Source: Chaetorhynchus papuensis
Lineage: Eukaryota > Chordata > Aves > Passeriformes > Rhipiduridae
Reading direction: 5' to 3'
Assembly (NCBI GenBank): GCA_013396525.1
Contig: VWYX01000010.1
Location: 2,401,631-2,465,630 of the forward strand
Length of the DNA stretch: 64,000 nt
A program made the position numbers and the translations under genes. Below the pieces are notes generated by a model that was not told where the DNA came from, did not search any database, and saw only the letters and a program-made list of their open reading frames with translations. How positions within the stretch are numbered: the stretch's first letter is position 1; each line of letters begins with the position of its first letter. Shown here in pieces: positions 14,619 to 27,165 of the stretch.

Positions 14619-17600
14619 CTATGCCCAACCAAGGTGCTATTTGAAATTACTGACGATGTAATTTGTGGTGGAATCAGTCAAGTAAGTTGCAGCAAGAGTT
14701 ATAGCAAAGCTGAGTAAATCTGGTATTGTTCTATGTTCAACATCTTATGAATGAATTCCCACATCACTCCTCATTTACAGTTCCATGAGAAATGCTAGCT
14801 GCTGTTGCTAGACAAATGTGAAAGTGTCATGTTTAAAGTCATCTTTCTCCTTCAGTCTTCCAGAGAGCCTGCTTGAGTATGCTCCGTTCAGCTCACAGGG
14901 ATTCACAATACCTCTTTCAAGGCCATGTGAATATTATTGTGAAAAATGTGTTGGAGGAGCACAGGACAGGAGCAAGTTCCCTGTAGATGAGAGCGAGCGC
15001 TGCCTTGCATCACCTCTGTGCAGGCTCAAGGCAGGGCCTCTGCCATGCTTCAGAGCATGCTGGGGTGTTGAGCATTTTCTTCCACACAATAACTCAGAGT
15101 ACAGACATTATCTATCATCTCTAATAGCAGCACTCACTATTACATCGTGAAGCATGTTCAATCACAGGCTGTTTCCACTTGCTTCATCTTAGGGCAGCAG
15201 CAAAATTTCAGGTAGGACTCAAAGTCACAGGCCACAGACAGTTCTAAACGTTGGATCTGGGGGACAGAATTAACCTTTGACATCCTGAATCTTTGAGTCT
15301 TTACAAGATGAAACCTTGAAATCTTGACTGCCTTAGCCACATGTATACTATAAAGTGTTAATATGAAGTTCTGTGTGACTCCATGCTCATTAGAGGTTTT
15401 TTTATCAGCAGTGGTTATTGAACTTGCCAGAGGACTATGAAAAGCTGTATTTTAAGCAACCCATGTCCTCTGCTAGAGAGAAAGCCCTTTTGTATCATTC
15501 CAGAACAGAAGTCAGTGGTGTTTTCCCCTTGTAGCATCCTTGTCTGGACAAAGAACTTATTTTAAGTGGTGAAGCTCACCCCAAACAAAAAAAGAAATTC
15601 ATACCTACTCCCTTCTCTTCTTTTTCCTACACCTGTTCTTCTCTGCTGATAGATCCCTGTTAGAATATAGGCATCTCAGTATCTGTGAGAGAAAGGGAAT
15701 GTTGCCAAAGGTGGTGACACACACCAGTAGTGAGAGGGATTCCTCCCTCATTTTCAAGCATATGAAGAGTGAAGTATAGAGCACACCCATTCCCTGCATA
15801 GCCAAGCAATCAGAGAAAAACTGCACCATCTGCTCATAAAGGAACTACTTTCTTTCTTCAAAGAAAAAGGTTCAAAGATGCCATGTGTTGTAACATTTAC
15901 CAGCACTTTGGATTCTGTCTTTTGCTTATAAATATTAGGAGTACACGATACAAGGCATTGTTTTGTGTCTTACATCTTCCAGCATTTTCTTATTTGATAG
16001 ACACATGTTTATAGTGGAGGAAAGACTTGAAATGAAACAAGCAAAGAAAACATAAAAGTGGGAAGCTACTGTGTCTATCTCTTTTTTACAATCACCTATC
16101 TGTAATCATATAAGCATTATGAATGTTGTAAGCATGCTGTTCAGACCAATGAAGATGAATGCTGCATTGGATGTAGAAAAATGGTTCATATTTTAAAAAT
16201 GGTTCATATTTTGTATTAGTAACATTAGTACAAGCCTGAGTAGTACTGATTTTCAATGGATATCTTCTTTGTGTTTTTCCAGAGTTCATTTTCTGTTCTG
16301 ACAACATATCTCTTTTTCCTCCATCTCTTCAGCAATAATAGGACTTTTATTGAGTTTTTTCATACTTAGGTTTGCTATTTATTGAAATGATGCAGTAACA
16401 TTCAAATTGTTACATCTGTAGGGGTGCCTTGTTGTGCTGGGCACCAGAAAAGCAGTTGAAATGCATAGACATTATACTGTTTAATTCACTACACCAGAAG
16501 TGCTTTTAACATCCTGAACGAAACATCTCTTGTTAGAATTCAAGGGATACAATTTCATAACCCTTATTCCTCATTTTCTTCTTTTAAGGAGACAAAGAGT
16601 AGGTCTTTTGGGGCACCTTTCTAACCACTTACCAAAGTGAAAATAGGCCCTTTCTCTTTCGAAAATGTACAAGTTTGATGCTGATCTAGAAATGCAGAAA
16701 ATATTGTTGTTCTCCTTTAAAAACAATACTTCAGAAAAGTTAATGGTTTTGACAAGTTCCTTTGTCAGGTTCTTAAATTCTGCAGCTGTGACATTAATGC
16801 AGTTAGTATAGTTTATAGTTGACAGTTCGGACTACAGAGTATATAAGGGTGCATTAAAAAACATTGAGGAAGATGATGGCATTGAGGAAACAATTCCTTG
16901 AAATCTGCATAACATCAGTAACAGAAATGGCCATGAGGAGGAATGAGGGAGAGGCAGACTATGTGGTCTGAAAACTCCTCTGACTGCTCTTGTTGCCTCT
17001 TCTCTCTCTTGCTCTTTTGAAAGCAAGAAAACAAGATGCTCCTACCCCGTTCTCAAACTGAGACGTTGGAACTTGATTGAGATGATTTGTTGCTTTATAA
17101 TTAGGAGTGAGTATGAGGTAACTACTTATAGAAAGTGTTATATGTATTTACTAGTATAAGTAGTTTAACACAGGGTACTAATGAGTAGAAAGGAGAGGAA
17201 GAAAAGGAAAAGAATGCTTTTGTATGTTCTGGACCAGTCGGTATATTCAGGCTGCTAACATGAAAAGTGTGCTCTGGTGTACCTATGAACCTGCTGCTCA
17301 TCTCATGATTTACCTCACCATAAAGCTGTATGTGATGTGAAAGAGTAATGCTTAAAGCAAAGACTGCCTGCGTTGCACTGCTGTTGTACTTTGCTCTTTA
17401 TTTTTTCAAACAAAAGTAAGGAGGATATAAAAGCACAAATATTAGTATGTTTAAAATATTGACTAGATGGAGCAAGCATGCTTTTTTGTTTTCTTAATCT
17501 GGATTCTTGGCAAGCCCCAATTTAACCCCGATTTAGTGTAATCTAAATCCTAACCCTGTCTGGAAACTAAGCCTTAAATCAGAAATGGTAATCATGGAAA

Positions 17601-17850
17601 TTCATATTGCCGCCCTTTGCAGTCCTCTTGTCTTTTATTCACCAGTGCAAAATATATAGTATTTTCCTTGTCAATATTTGCATATGGAAATATGTGGGAT
17701 GCTGTATCCTCTTTGTTTCGGGAGTTTAGCATTTCTTTTCTTCCCCTGCACTTAAAACACCACATCCTCTGCCTTTGTTTCATTATCTCAGACTCTGACT
17801 CTTCTCCTTGTGTTAGATAAGGGACATCTGGCAGGGATGCTTGGATTCCC

Positions 17851-17885
<35 letters not shown>

Positions 17886-20615
17886 NCAGCTTTTTGTATT
17901 TCCTGTTACATTCCGAATAAACAAAACAGACAGAAAGTTCAATCATAACCAAATTTGGGCACATTGATGTTCAGATTATATATTCAGATTATATGCTCTG
18001 CTCTAAGGTGCGAAACTCCTGTGTACCAATCTGAGAATAAACCCTTATTTTGAGGCTTGTGTTTTTAAATGAGTGATGACTCTACAAATGTTAATTCTTG
18101 TTGTTCAGAATGTCATTGTTGAAGCAGAGTGAGAGGTATTTCATTGTTCATGTGAGTGAGACAGGTCACTTTGGGAAAAGCTTGCTATATGCAGTCTAAT
18201 CTTGCAGATTTTGAGAACTGCTGAAAGGTGCAAATTCCTTTTTCCATTTTCATGTCCTTATGAAGATTATCTAATTTCAAAGGCTCAGTGCACTCATTTG
18301 TTAAAACAGAGAACTTATTTAAAGCTAAATGCTAATAACAATGAATGTTAACTGACTTAATGCAATGTGAAATTGCTGCTTCAACATTCATACAAATGAT
18401 AATTCAGTCTAAGTGGCTCTATGTTCTCTTATACAGACATTACTTTGCAATTTGCAGGGTAATTGCATACAGCGCTACTAAACAAATTTGTTTTCTTTTG
18501 TATTAAAAGTGCTTTGCGCATCTCTTCAGTATATGAAGATATTTTGAAATGCATTGGTTTTGATGGGATGGTATGGACAGCTGTTCTTATGCTGAATTTT
18601 TACTGATCATCTTATCAATGTCTAAATCACTTTCCTTGTGTGGTAAAATTGTATGAAATTAAAGAGAATTTCCAACCGATACCGAGGTCTATTATTCTAG
18701 AGTAGCCATTACCCTGCTTTGCTGATGTATAGCACCACTAAGAAAAAGTATCCATCTCTATATAGCAACTTTGAACAAAGGATCCCACAGAATAATTTAT
18801 TGTGTGTTCATAATTACTTCTATTTGCCAAAATTTGCCTTGTACAATGTTTCAGTATGAATAATGTTTATGAACTGGCACTTCACTGATGCTTTATATCT
18901 TTTAAATCCAATTTAATTTTTATGTATAATTAGAATTGGCTCTAGTTTTATTTTTCAATCTCTTTATAGGCATAGTTCTTCAATAATAGTACAGAATACC
19001 AACTTCACTGCAAAATGGTGATTTTAGTTCCTCCCTTAGTCTCTTTGATTTTACTGTTCTCAGTCCTGCATTCAGTTCAGTAGGAAGAAGAATGATTTTG
19101 AATAATATGGTCATGATGTCAAAACAGTGCAAATTATATGCTGCTGCCATCTGGAATAGTGAAAATAAAAGCTTTATTTACACTGTTCTTTGAAATAATA
19201 AACTTTATTGTGGCAGTTTATCTTCAGTAGCTATTATGTATTCTGGGAATGCTCCATGTGTGCCTTTTTCTTCTGTGAGCTGCAGAATGACTAAAATTTG
19301 CCTGTGGCAAACCTATCAGTGAATCTTGAAATAGATTTACTTTCTTTTCTTCCTGAATAGAGTGGAGAACCACCTTCCATCGCACAATAAGAATAATTGG
19401 TTCACATAAGCAGTATTTTTGAGAGGCACAGTCAAACACTCTGAGTATGTATTTTAGTTAGGCAGATTACACAGATTTAACTACAGGTCAATATTCTGTT
19501 CTACATATGAATATGAACTCTAGATTCATTTTCTGGAACATGGGTGTTTCAATGGTCAAAACAGTTAATGTGAAATTAAATACTTAACAAACATATTAGC
19601 TGGTTTTCTTGTCAACTGTCTGGCCTTGAGCCCTGGTGCTATTACCTTGCCTTTATACTCCGTAACCCAAAACCAAAGTAATAACAATTTGCTTTGGATA
19701 CTTCACATTTGTACTTCATAGCCATATCATAGTAATATCATCATACTGTACTGTAACTCAGAATGCTATTCACACTAATCAGTCTTTCTTGTTAAAACAT
19801 GATGGCGATTGCCAGAGTGATTCAGTAAGGTAGCTATGCAAAATTTAAGACTTCAAGACTCAATCTTCCTAAAAGCTAACATTCTTCTTGCTGCTGGCAG
19901 GGCCTACACATGATCTGAAAGTAACTTTTTACTGAAAAAGTAGCCAGAATGTTAAGAAGCTATTGCACAAATCCTAGATAAATATCACCATCTTCCTCTT
20001 TCTTTAGCTGTGTTGTATGTAAGACATGCAGGTTTACCACAAAGGATCAAAGCCATTGTACTGAAATCCTCTTCTTTCTTTGGATCCAGTTTTTGTATAT
20101 ACTTAGTCTTGACAGTACACCTTCAAACATAGCTTGGGAAGTTCCTGAAATCTTACAAAATAATTACTTGATTTTAAAAAAAATAGATTACAACAGCACA
20201 TTTTTTCTTTAAGATGAGAGGAAACAGAGTTAAGTGATGAGCGGAACAGGGTTTATAATATGTAGTTGTGGCTCAGCTATGCTTTTTTCTGTCAATACCA
20301 CTTAAAGGTAAGTATGGTTTCTTTTTTTGGTCGAGCATAATTTTAACTCATGGCTGTTTCCAAGATACCAGTCCATCAAAATTACTGTTCAGACAAAAAC
20401 ACTGAGTTTGAGTCTCTACCCTAAATGCTGTTGCATTTATGAGGGCAAGCTCACCTCTAGGACAAATGCAGCAACATGTAAAATTACATATTTTACATTT
20501 GTTTTAGGTGTACTTATATTGAAATCTGAATGTAAAGGCTAATGTGTTTTTTCCAGACAAGTTTCTTGGAAGGGAAGCAGTTACTAAACTGGCAGCAAGG
20601 ACATTGTTTACAAAA
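14619..20615 (+). other. PTPRD intron (Ig1-Ig2), second unique stretch
   Basis: AT-rich intron. The open frame 14818-15150 (110 codons, Cys-rich) sits in a GC-richer patch but shows no homology I recognise. An 18-base tandem duplication (ATGGTTCATATTTT core) lies at about 16177-16213. A run of 33 T followed by an N occupies 17853-17886. No exons. Confidence 0.8.
17853..17886. repeat. Poly-T run (33 T) ending in N
   Basis: A homopolymer of 33 T closed by an unresolved base. No retroposon body is recognised on either side, so it may be a tract or an assembly scar rather than a tail. Confidence 0.95.
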
Positions 20616-21800
20616 CATAGAATCATAAAATCATAAAATGGCCTGTGTTGGAAGGTACCTTAAAGATCACCTATCTGCAAACCCTCTGGAATGGACAGGG
20701 ACACCTTCTACTAGACCATGTTGCTCAAAGCCCTGTCCGACCTGACCTTGAACACTTCCTTGCCAGGTTCAATTCCAGCTTCACTTAGGCCTTCGTGACC
20801 TCATCCCCATACAACCGTACTTCCGGTCTCTGCTCTTCTCAGGTCTCCACCCATCCTAGCTTCAACTGCCTGTGCATTTGCTTCTTTCCCTTCAGTCTGT
20901 CCAGCAGTTCCCTACTCAGCCCTGCTGTTCTCTTGCCTTCCTCGCCCAGTTTCTTGCTCCTGGGGATTGCCAGCTCTTGCGCTCTGTGGGAGACTTCCTT
21001 AAACATCTGCCAGCTCTGTTCCCCTCCCTTGTCCCTGAGGGAAGTCTCCCAGTGGTTCCCTCTGGCTACCTCCTTGAGGAGTTGGAAGTCTGCTTTCCTG
21101 AAGTTCAGGGGCACAACTTTTTTCCTCACCTGGCCCATATTCCTCAGGACTGCAAACTCCACCAGTGCATGATCGCTGCAGCCCAGGCTCCCTCCAATCT
21201 TGATGTTCAACAGCACACTTACACTGGTGCCCATCACATCCCGAATTGTATGCCCTGTGGGCTGCTGTCTGTTCCCTGGCTCAAGAAGTTATCCCCCATG
21301 CTTTCCAAGAGCCTCCTGGCTTGCCTGCAGCTTGCTATGCTGCTCTCCCAGCAGATTTTGGGATGGTTGAGGTGTCCCAGCAGGACAAGAGCCTATGAGC
21401 ATGGTGCCTCCTGTAGCTGGAGCAAGAAGGCTTCATCAATAGGCTCCCTTTGATCAGGGTTCTGTACTTAAAACCATCCACAAGGTTCCCTTTGTTGCCT
21501 CGGTCTCTGATTCTTACCCTCAGGCTTTTGACCTGCTCATGGCTGTTCTTCAGAGACAGCTCTTCACACTCAGTCTACCTCCTGATGTAGAGGCAACCCC
21601 TCTGCCTCTCTCTTTCCTCACCTGTCTCTTCTGGAGAGCCTGTAGCCATCGATAGTCACACTCCAGTCACATCCCACCAGGTTTCAGTAATGGCAAGAAG
21701 GTCACAACTTTCTAGTGGCACAGTGGCTTCCAGCTTCTGTTTGTTGTCCATTCTGTGTGCATTGGTGAGCAATGTCAAACAAATTGAATATACAGAGAGT
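20616..21800 (-). mobile_element. CR1 LINE, internally deleted, minus strand
   Basis: At 20616 the sequence begins with the reverse complement of the CR1 3' terminus (CATAGAATCATAAAATCATAAAATGG) followed by the familiar 3'-UTR (TTGGAAGGTACCTTAAAGATCA). After about 20770 it jumps to the endonuclease part of ORF2. The minus-strand reading 21237-20839 contains GGSLGCSDHALVEFAVLRNM, then VPLNFRKADFQLLKE and SWQMFKEVSHRAQELAIP. Further up, near 21660-21740, it contains LAITETWWD, the endonuclease N-terminal motif. Reverse transcriptase is therefore missing. The copy is inactive: ORF2 is broken by stops between 21240 and 21650. Confidence 0.88.
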
Positions 21801-23049
21801 TCAGAAATACTAAGAACCATGATACTAAGCAAGGCAAGGTCATTTTGTAACATACTCTCTTTGTAATTGTCTTCTATGTTGTTCAGATTGTACACTAAAA
21901 AATAACTTTTGTGGAGTTCATGCAGTGATTGGAAATTATACTAGTGCAGTACTAAATGCATTCTTTTAATGCCAATAATGAAATTCAGCACCTTTAAGAC
22001 ACCTAACAAATTCAAAGAATGTGCCCTATTTCTAAATCCCTTGTATCTGTCATCCTAAACAAAATACATATTACATGTATAAGTCACTAAGCTACAAGGA
22101 CAGAGGAATCTGACCTTTAATGGCCTCTCAAAATGACAGTACCAAATGGCTTCGAGAAGGTCACGTCTGATTTAAATTGTTGATGAATTGCAAACTAATT
22201 GACTAGAACTGAATATTATGTGGGAAGAGCAGAATATGCTATAGTTTAGAGCCTAATGAGCATGTTAATGATCAGCAAAAATTATTTTTCTGGCCACCTC
22301 ACATGGAATTGTAGAGGAACCAATATATAAAAATTTTGTAATAGTTACTTTTCTCTTACTGTGGCTGAGATGCAGTTGTGTGATGATTTGATGCTCAGCT
22401 TTGTTTCATAGAGTGTTTGATGATCTGTCAAACTGGTATCACTAAAGTGTAAAGACAGTTTTGTACAAATCATGAATAAACTTACAGAAAAAAAGGTAAT
22501 TAACATCTTAAAAATTAAATCCACTGTGATAAGCCCTCCAATTCAAAATTTCATTATTTCCCTGGTCCATTTGATGTTGAATATGTGGGTTTATTGCCAA
22601 ATACCTGAAAGCCAGGTTGGATACAAGCCACAACTGTCAAAAATATAACAGTTCTGGGTATTTGAATGTTACATTGTGATGTTTCTCATGAAAATTTCAT
22701 GAAAAGCATTCATTCAAAGAGATTCTATGCGTAAGGCAGATGGATGGAATTTAATTGCCCTTATTAAAAAGAAGAAAGGGAGGCTCTTTACTACTCTATC
22801 CTATTAACATTCAAGTTAGATTATCTTTGTTGTACACTTAGGTATTTGCGAAAGGGACTCTAGGGTTTTCTGTATAAGCCAAGCAGGAAAGGTCAGGTCA
22901 TAAAAATCCTGTTCTGTGTCACAAGTCAGATCTTGTCAGCTAATACCAAAGCAAAGACTTCATGTTTATAAGCAGACGTGAAACATGGCTTTCTTTGGGA
23001 AGAGCCTATGGCTGGTGAATGATTTGACATTCATCAGCTGATTGGTAGA
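21801..23049 (+). other. PTPRD intron between two CR1 copies
   Basis: AT-rich unique sequence with no coding signal and no clear repeat. I see nothing further in it. Confidence 0.75.
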
Positions 23050-25714
23050 AATCCCAGTTCTGAAGAGCCATTGAAGCTTGCCGGAGAGTTGTGTTCACTG
23101 TACCAAGGCCCTGGGGTGATTGGTGAATTAGGGGTGCAGATTATTTTTCCTCTGTTCTTCCAGTTGCAGGTAGTAACATTGAAAGAAGCAGATGGACCCA
23201 CATGGCTGCATGACTAGTGTCATCACCAAAATGTTGGTTTCTTTGATAATGCGACAGCCTACATGGCACTAAGCTTGCTGAATGCAGACAGGATTCAGTT
23301 CTCCCAAAGGGGGAAGAGGTTTTTTGGTCAAGGGCTAGCAGGACTTATTGATAGGGCTTTAAATTAGATATGGCAGGGAAGGGAGATATCATCAGGTTTA
23401 ACAGTGATAAGATGTGGGACAACCTGCATTCCCACACATACTAGTTAGACAGCTGAGCCAGAAAGAAATGTTCAGTGCCTGGAGAGGGTATGCAGGTCAG
23501 CAGCAGAGCACCTGTGGCACCAGCACTAAGACATACCAGCCACACCAGACAGAAAGTCAGCTTCATTGGGGAGTAACTTAAAACACTTTTGTGCTGACAC
23601 ATGCAGCATGGGGAATAAACAGGTGGTACTCGAGGTGTGTGGATGCCTGCAGGGCTATGGCCTTAATTGGCATCATGGAAACACAAGAATGTCTCCTATG
23701 ACTAGAGTGTTGGAATGAAGGAATGCAGCCACTACACATCATATTTGAAAATTCATGGCAGTCCGTTGAAGTTCCCCCTGACAGGAAAGGGGGAAATATG
23801 ACCACCCATTTTAAAAAGGGAAATAAGAAAGACCCAGGGACTGGGTCTGCAGGCCAGACAGTCTCACCTTAGTGCCTGGCAAGATTGTGGAGCAGATCCT
23901 CCTGGTAACTATGCTAAGAGACACTGAAAATAATGAGGTGATTGGTGACAGCCAACATGGCTTCATTAAAGGCAAATCATGCCTGACAAATTTGGTGACC
24001 TCCTACGATTGAGTTACAGCAGTGGACAAGGAAGGGCAGCAGAAATCATCTATATGGATTTGTGCAAAGCATTTGACAGTCTCCCAAATATCATCCTTGT
24101 CTCTAAGCTGGAAAGGCATGAATTTTGATAGGTGGACCGCTTGGTGGATGAGAAATGGGCTGGATGGTTGCCCTCCTAGAGTTGCAGTCAACAGCTTAAT
24201 GTCTAGTTAGAAAGTAGTGACAACTGGGGATCCTCATGGATTTGTACTGGGACCAGTGCTACATGGCATCTTTGTCAGTAACACAGGCAGTGGATTGAGT
24301 GCACCTTTATCACTGTCAGGGTCCGAGGGTGGACGGCCCAGTGTGTTGCCGCCTTCCTAGAGATAGCGTCCTGCCAGGGAAAGGCTTCTCCAGGGGCTTT
24401 AGCAACTTCCCTAAGCGATGGATGATTTCAGCAAGTGTAGCAGCTTCTCAGCTACAAGTGATATCAGCTCTTGCGATTCAGCTCTTCGTGAAATCACCCA
24501 AAGCAAACTCAGGGACAGAGATGAGGAGCCTCATATGGCAATTCCACCGAGTATCTTTTATTGCACAGCAGCCTCTGCAAAGGGGAGGCCAAGCGTGAAA
24601 ACTCCCTTCACAGGGGCAGACACAAGGGCCTTTTTATGGGAAAGGCAAGGGGTGGGGTAGGAACCAGTTAGCCAGCTGGGTACAAGGTATTACCATAGAG
24701 AAGCAAGGCATGCTGGGGGTGGTTCACTTGGTCACCATGACCTAGAGGAAGCTTGCTTGTCTCTGAGTCTTTTTTGCCCACAGGCTTGCTTCCTCTGAGG
24801 CAGTGCAAGGGGCTCCTGCACCAGGGGCCCACAGCCCTCCACACACCCTTAGCAAGTTGTGCAGTGTCATGAAGTTGTGTGGTGTGGTCAGCACAATGAA
24901 GGATATGGATTGGCCTTAGCAGGTTTGAGAGGTGAGCCCATGGGAACCTGAGGAAGTGCAACAAGGCCAAGTGAAAGTTTCTGTATCTGTTTCGGAGTAA
25001 TTCCAAGCAAAAATACAGACTTAGTGGTAAATGGATCAAGACTTCATCTGGGGAGAAAGACAGGGTTGTTTGTGGATGAAAAGTTTGATATGACCCTGCA
25101 ACGTGCACTTGCAGCCCAGATTCTCCAACTGCATCCTAGGCTGCATCAAAAGAGGTGTGTCCAGGAGCTCAAGGGATATGCTTATACTCCTCTATTCTTT
25201 TTTTGTGAGACTCCCACCTGAAGTACTGCGTCCAGGTCTGGGGCCTCCAACACAAGAAAGACTTTGACCAGTTAGAATGAGTCCAGTGGAGAGCCACAAG
25301 TTGATCAGAGGTCTGGAATACCTCTTCGACAAAGAAAAGCTGAGAGAGTTGGGGCTGTTCAGCCTGGAGAGGAAAAAGCTCTGGAGACCTTGTTAAGCTT
25401 TCCAGCACCTAAAGGGGGCTACAAAAAGGCTGGAGAGGGGCTTTTCAAAAGGGATAGGAAAAGGGAGATCTGTCTTAAGGTGAAGGAGGGTAGGTTTTGA
25501 TTGGGTCTTAGGAAGAAAAGCTTTACTGTGAGGGTGGTGAGGCAATGAAACAGGTTGCTCAGGGAAATTGTGGATCCCTCATCCCTGAAGGTGTAGAAGA
25601 CCAGGCTGGATGTATCTCTGAGTAACTTGGTCAAGTGGAAGAGGTTCCTGTCCTTGGCAGAGGGTTTGAAAGTAGGTGACCTTTAAGGTCCTAAACTATT
25701 CTGTAATTCTGTGG
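23050..25714 (+). mobile_element. CR1 LINE, long decayed copy, plus strand, split by an LTR
   Basis: From about 23050 the sequence resembles the CR1 5' region. Near 23600-23720 a decayed endonuclease start is readable (GNKQ-like, then LQGYGLNWHHGN). After a deletion near 23780 the reverse transcriptase begins: KKGNKKDPG, then DSQHGFIKGKSCLTNLV and YMDLCKAFDSLP around 23940-24080, and RWTAWWMRNGLDG near 24130. It is interrupted at about 24314 and resumes at about 24845. It then runs through VDEKFDMT (25070), the RT C-terminus (25220-25420) and the 3'-UTR, ending near 25714 with ATTCTGTAATTCTGTGG. In-frame stops and frameshifts are frequent, so no protein is made. Confidence 0.88.
24314..24843 (-). 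mobile_element. Solo LTR of an endogenous retrovirus, inserted in CR1, minus strand
   Basis: The CR1 reverse transcriptase reading stops at about 24313 and resumes at about 24845 at the same place in the element, so the roughly 530 bases between are a later insertion. They begin TGTCAGGGTCC and end CCTCCACA, so the reverse complement has TG...CA ends. On the minus strand there is a TATA-like CATAAAAAGG at about 24629-24638 and a polyadenylation signal AATAAA at 24557-24562, in the order expected for U3-R-U5. No gag, pol or env sequence is present. An imperfect repeat of about 9 bases flanks it (CCTTAG-like against CCTTTAT-like), so the exact target duplication is unclear. Confidence 0.7.
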
Positions 25715-26976
25715 TTATCTATGTGCACTTATATGGCAAGCAATTAAGTAGCTCATGGGCAACATCGCACCCCAGGAACTGCAAAGATCTGTAGGCTCTG
25801 CAAAGATCTGATGCTTGCTTTACATTTTTCAGAAAATTCTGAAGACTTATCTGACCTGTTTGAAAATACAACGCTTCTTAATGAAAGGGAGTTGATGTTG
25901 AACAATTTATCCTGTTATCTTTATCCCCTGCATGTCAGTAATGACTAGTCAAGACATTTAATAACATGTGTCTTATAGTTAGCGTTGATCTTCTTTCCTC
26001 GATTATTTTTGATTTTCATTTTCTAATGGAAGTAATATTATTTTGCAATAAAAAGATTTTTGCCATTGTACTGGAAATGAGGAACAAGATTGTGTATTTC
26101 AAACAGGTTATTTTAGCTATGCTAACTTGATTTCTGAGAAATTTCCTGATCCTACTGTGCTTTCAGTGTTAACTTGCTAGCACGTGTCATATTATGAAGG
26201 CCAGTGACTCTTGTACAGTATTTTTTAATATTTCAGTAATAACCACACTAACATGAGGATTTTTGGCTGTATCTGAGAGTTTTACACTGATCTATTCAAC
26301 ATCATTATGAGTATCCTGCCACTTTAACTTTACTAACCACACAGCTCCAGTGTTTAGAATTTCTCAGTGTTTTGCAGTCATACAATGCATTCATCTTCAC
26401 AGCACTTCCTTGTAGCAGTAAAGCACTATATTGTCCATCTTACAGATGGAAAATCGAGGCACAGGGGCAATAGATGTTAAGAGCAACAGCAAATAAGTAA
26501 TAATGATAGAACCAGGAAACATAACTTCGGTCTTCTGAGTCGCTGGCCAGATTTTATGCAGCATGATCATCCCTCCTTATGTACTTCTCTGGTGTAAAGA
26601 GAAGGGGTTTTCCCTGTTGTTGAAAGACATGGTAATTCAATATTTCACATAAAATAGTAAGGACTCTTGCAAGCAGGGCAATGTCAATATTGTACGGTAC
26701 CGTATTATGAGTTTAAGGTTGCATGCTTGGTAGTGCATCTCTTCTGATTTCGTAAGTATAAAGTTTGCAGCCATTTTTTATGAACTTGTAATCATCAGTA
26801 TTTTGATCAATGTAAATTTACCAAAAAAATGCTGCCTGGGTATCTGGTTTTTTCAGTTAGTTCCTTATGTACACAATTAGGTGATCACTGAATGTTAAGC
26901 AGGATGGTGATTTGGGCTTTCATGCAGCACTACACAACTAATGTGAAATCCCTCCATTTATACATTTCTCTTTCAG
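25715..26976 (+). other. PTPRD intron end before the first Ig2 exon
   Basis: Unique AT-rich sequence containing the L2/MIR-like relic at 26380-26560. It ends in the acceptor of the Ig2 exon (ACATTTCTCTTTCAG). Confidence 0.8.
26380..26560 (+). repeat. Ancient amniote LINE-type relic (L2/MIR-like 3' segment)
   Basis: The run CCATCTTACAGATGGAAAAT, then CGAGGCACAGGGGCAA, a gap, then AGAACCAGGA and TCTTCTGAGTC, follows the well-known pattern of old amniote L2-like or MIR-like repeats (cccattttacagatgggga ... gaggcacagag ... gagccagga ... ctcctgact). It is strongly diverged. It stands about 400 bases before the first Ig2 exon. Family assignment is from memory. Confidence 0.5.
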
Positions 26977-27165
26977 AGGATCAAATCCCCCGAGGTTTTC
27001 CAACCATTGATATGGGCCCACAGCTGAAGGTGGTTGAACGAACTCGTACAGCTACCATGTTATGTGCAGCCAGTGGCAATCCTGATCCTGAAATAACTTG
27101 GTTCAAAGATTTCTTACCTGTTGACACAAGCAACAACAATGGCCGCATCAAGCAGCTACGCTCAG
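26977..27165 (+). CDS. PTPRD: PTPRD exon: Ig2 domain, first part
   Basis: This 189-nt exon (phase 1 to phase 1, 63 codons) is preceded by a pyrimidine tract with acceptor TTTCAG and followed by donor GTAGGG. It reads from EDQIPRGFPTIDMG to GRIKQLRS. It supplies the N-terminal half of the second immunoglobulin domain: the B-strand cysteine is residue 30 of the exon (TMLCAASG) and the conserved core tryptophan is residue 42 (ITWFKD). Translation continues past the donor in a naive reading (into LLLFPPTP), but that is intron. Ig1-Ig2 form the V-shaped ligand-binding head in this family. The end of this exon is the meA splice site, where 3-, 6- or 9-residue inserts modulate partner binding. The residues agree almost completely with mammalian PTPRD as I remember it. 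Confidence 0.96.

Noticed and set aside
14365..14661. Open frames of 80-100 codons crossing the first N run
   Set aside because: They consist of N; the frame is an artefact of the assembly gap.
24299..25108. Frames of 99-146 codons on both strands around the LTR
   Set aside because: They run across the LTR and CR1 boundary; neither encodes a known retroviral protein.
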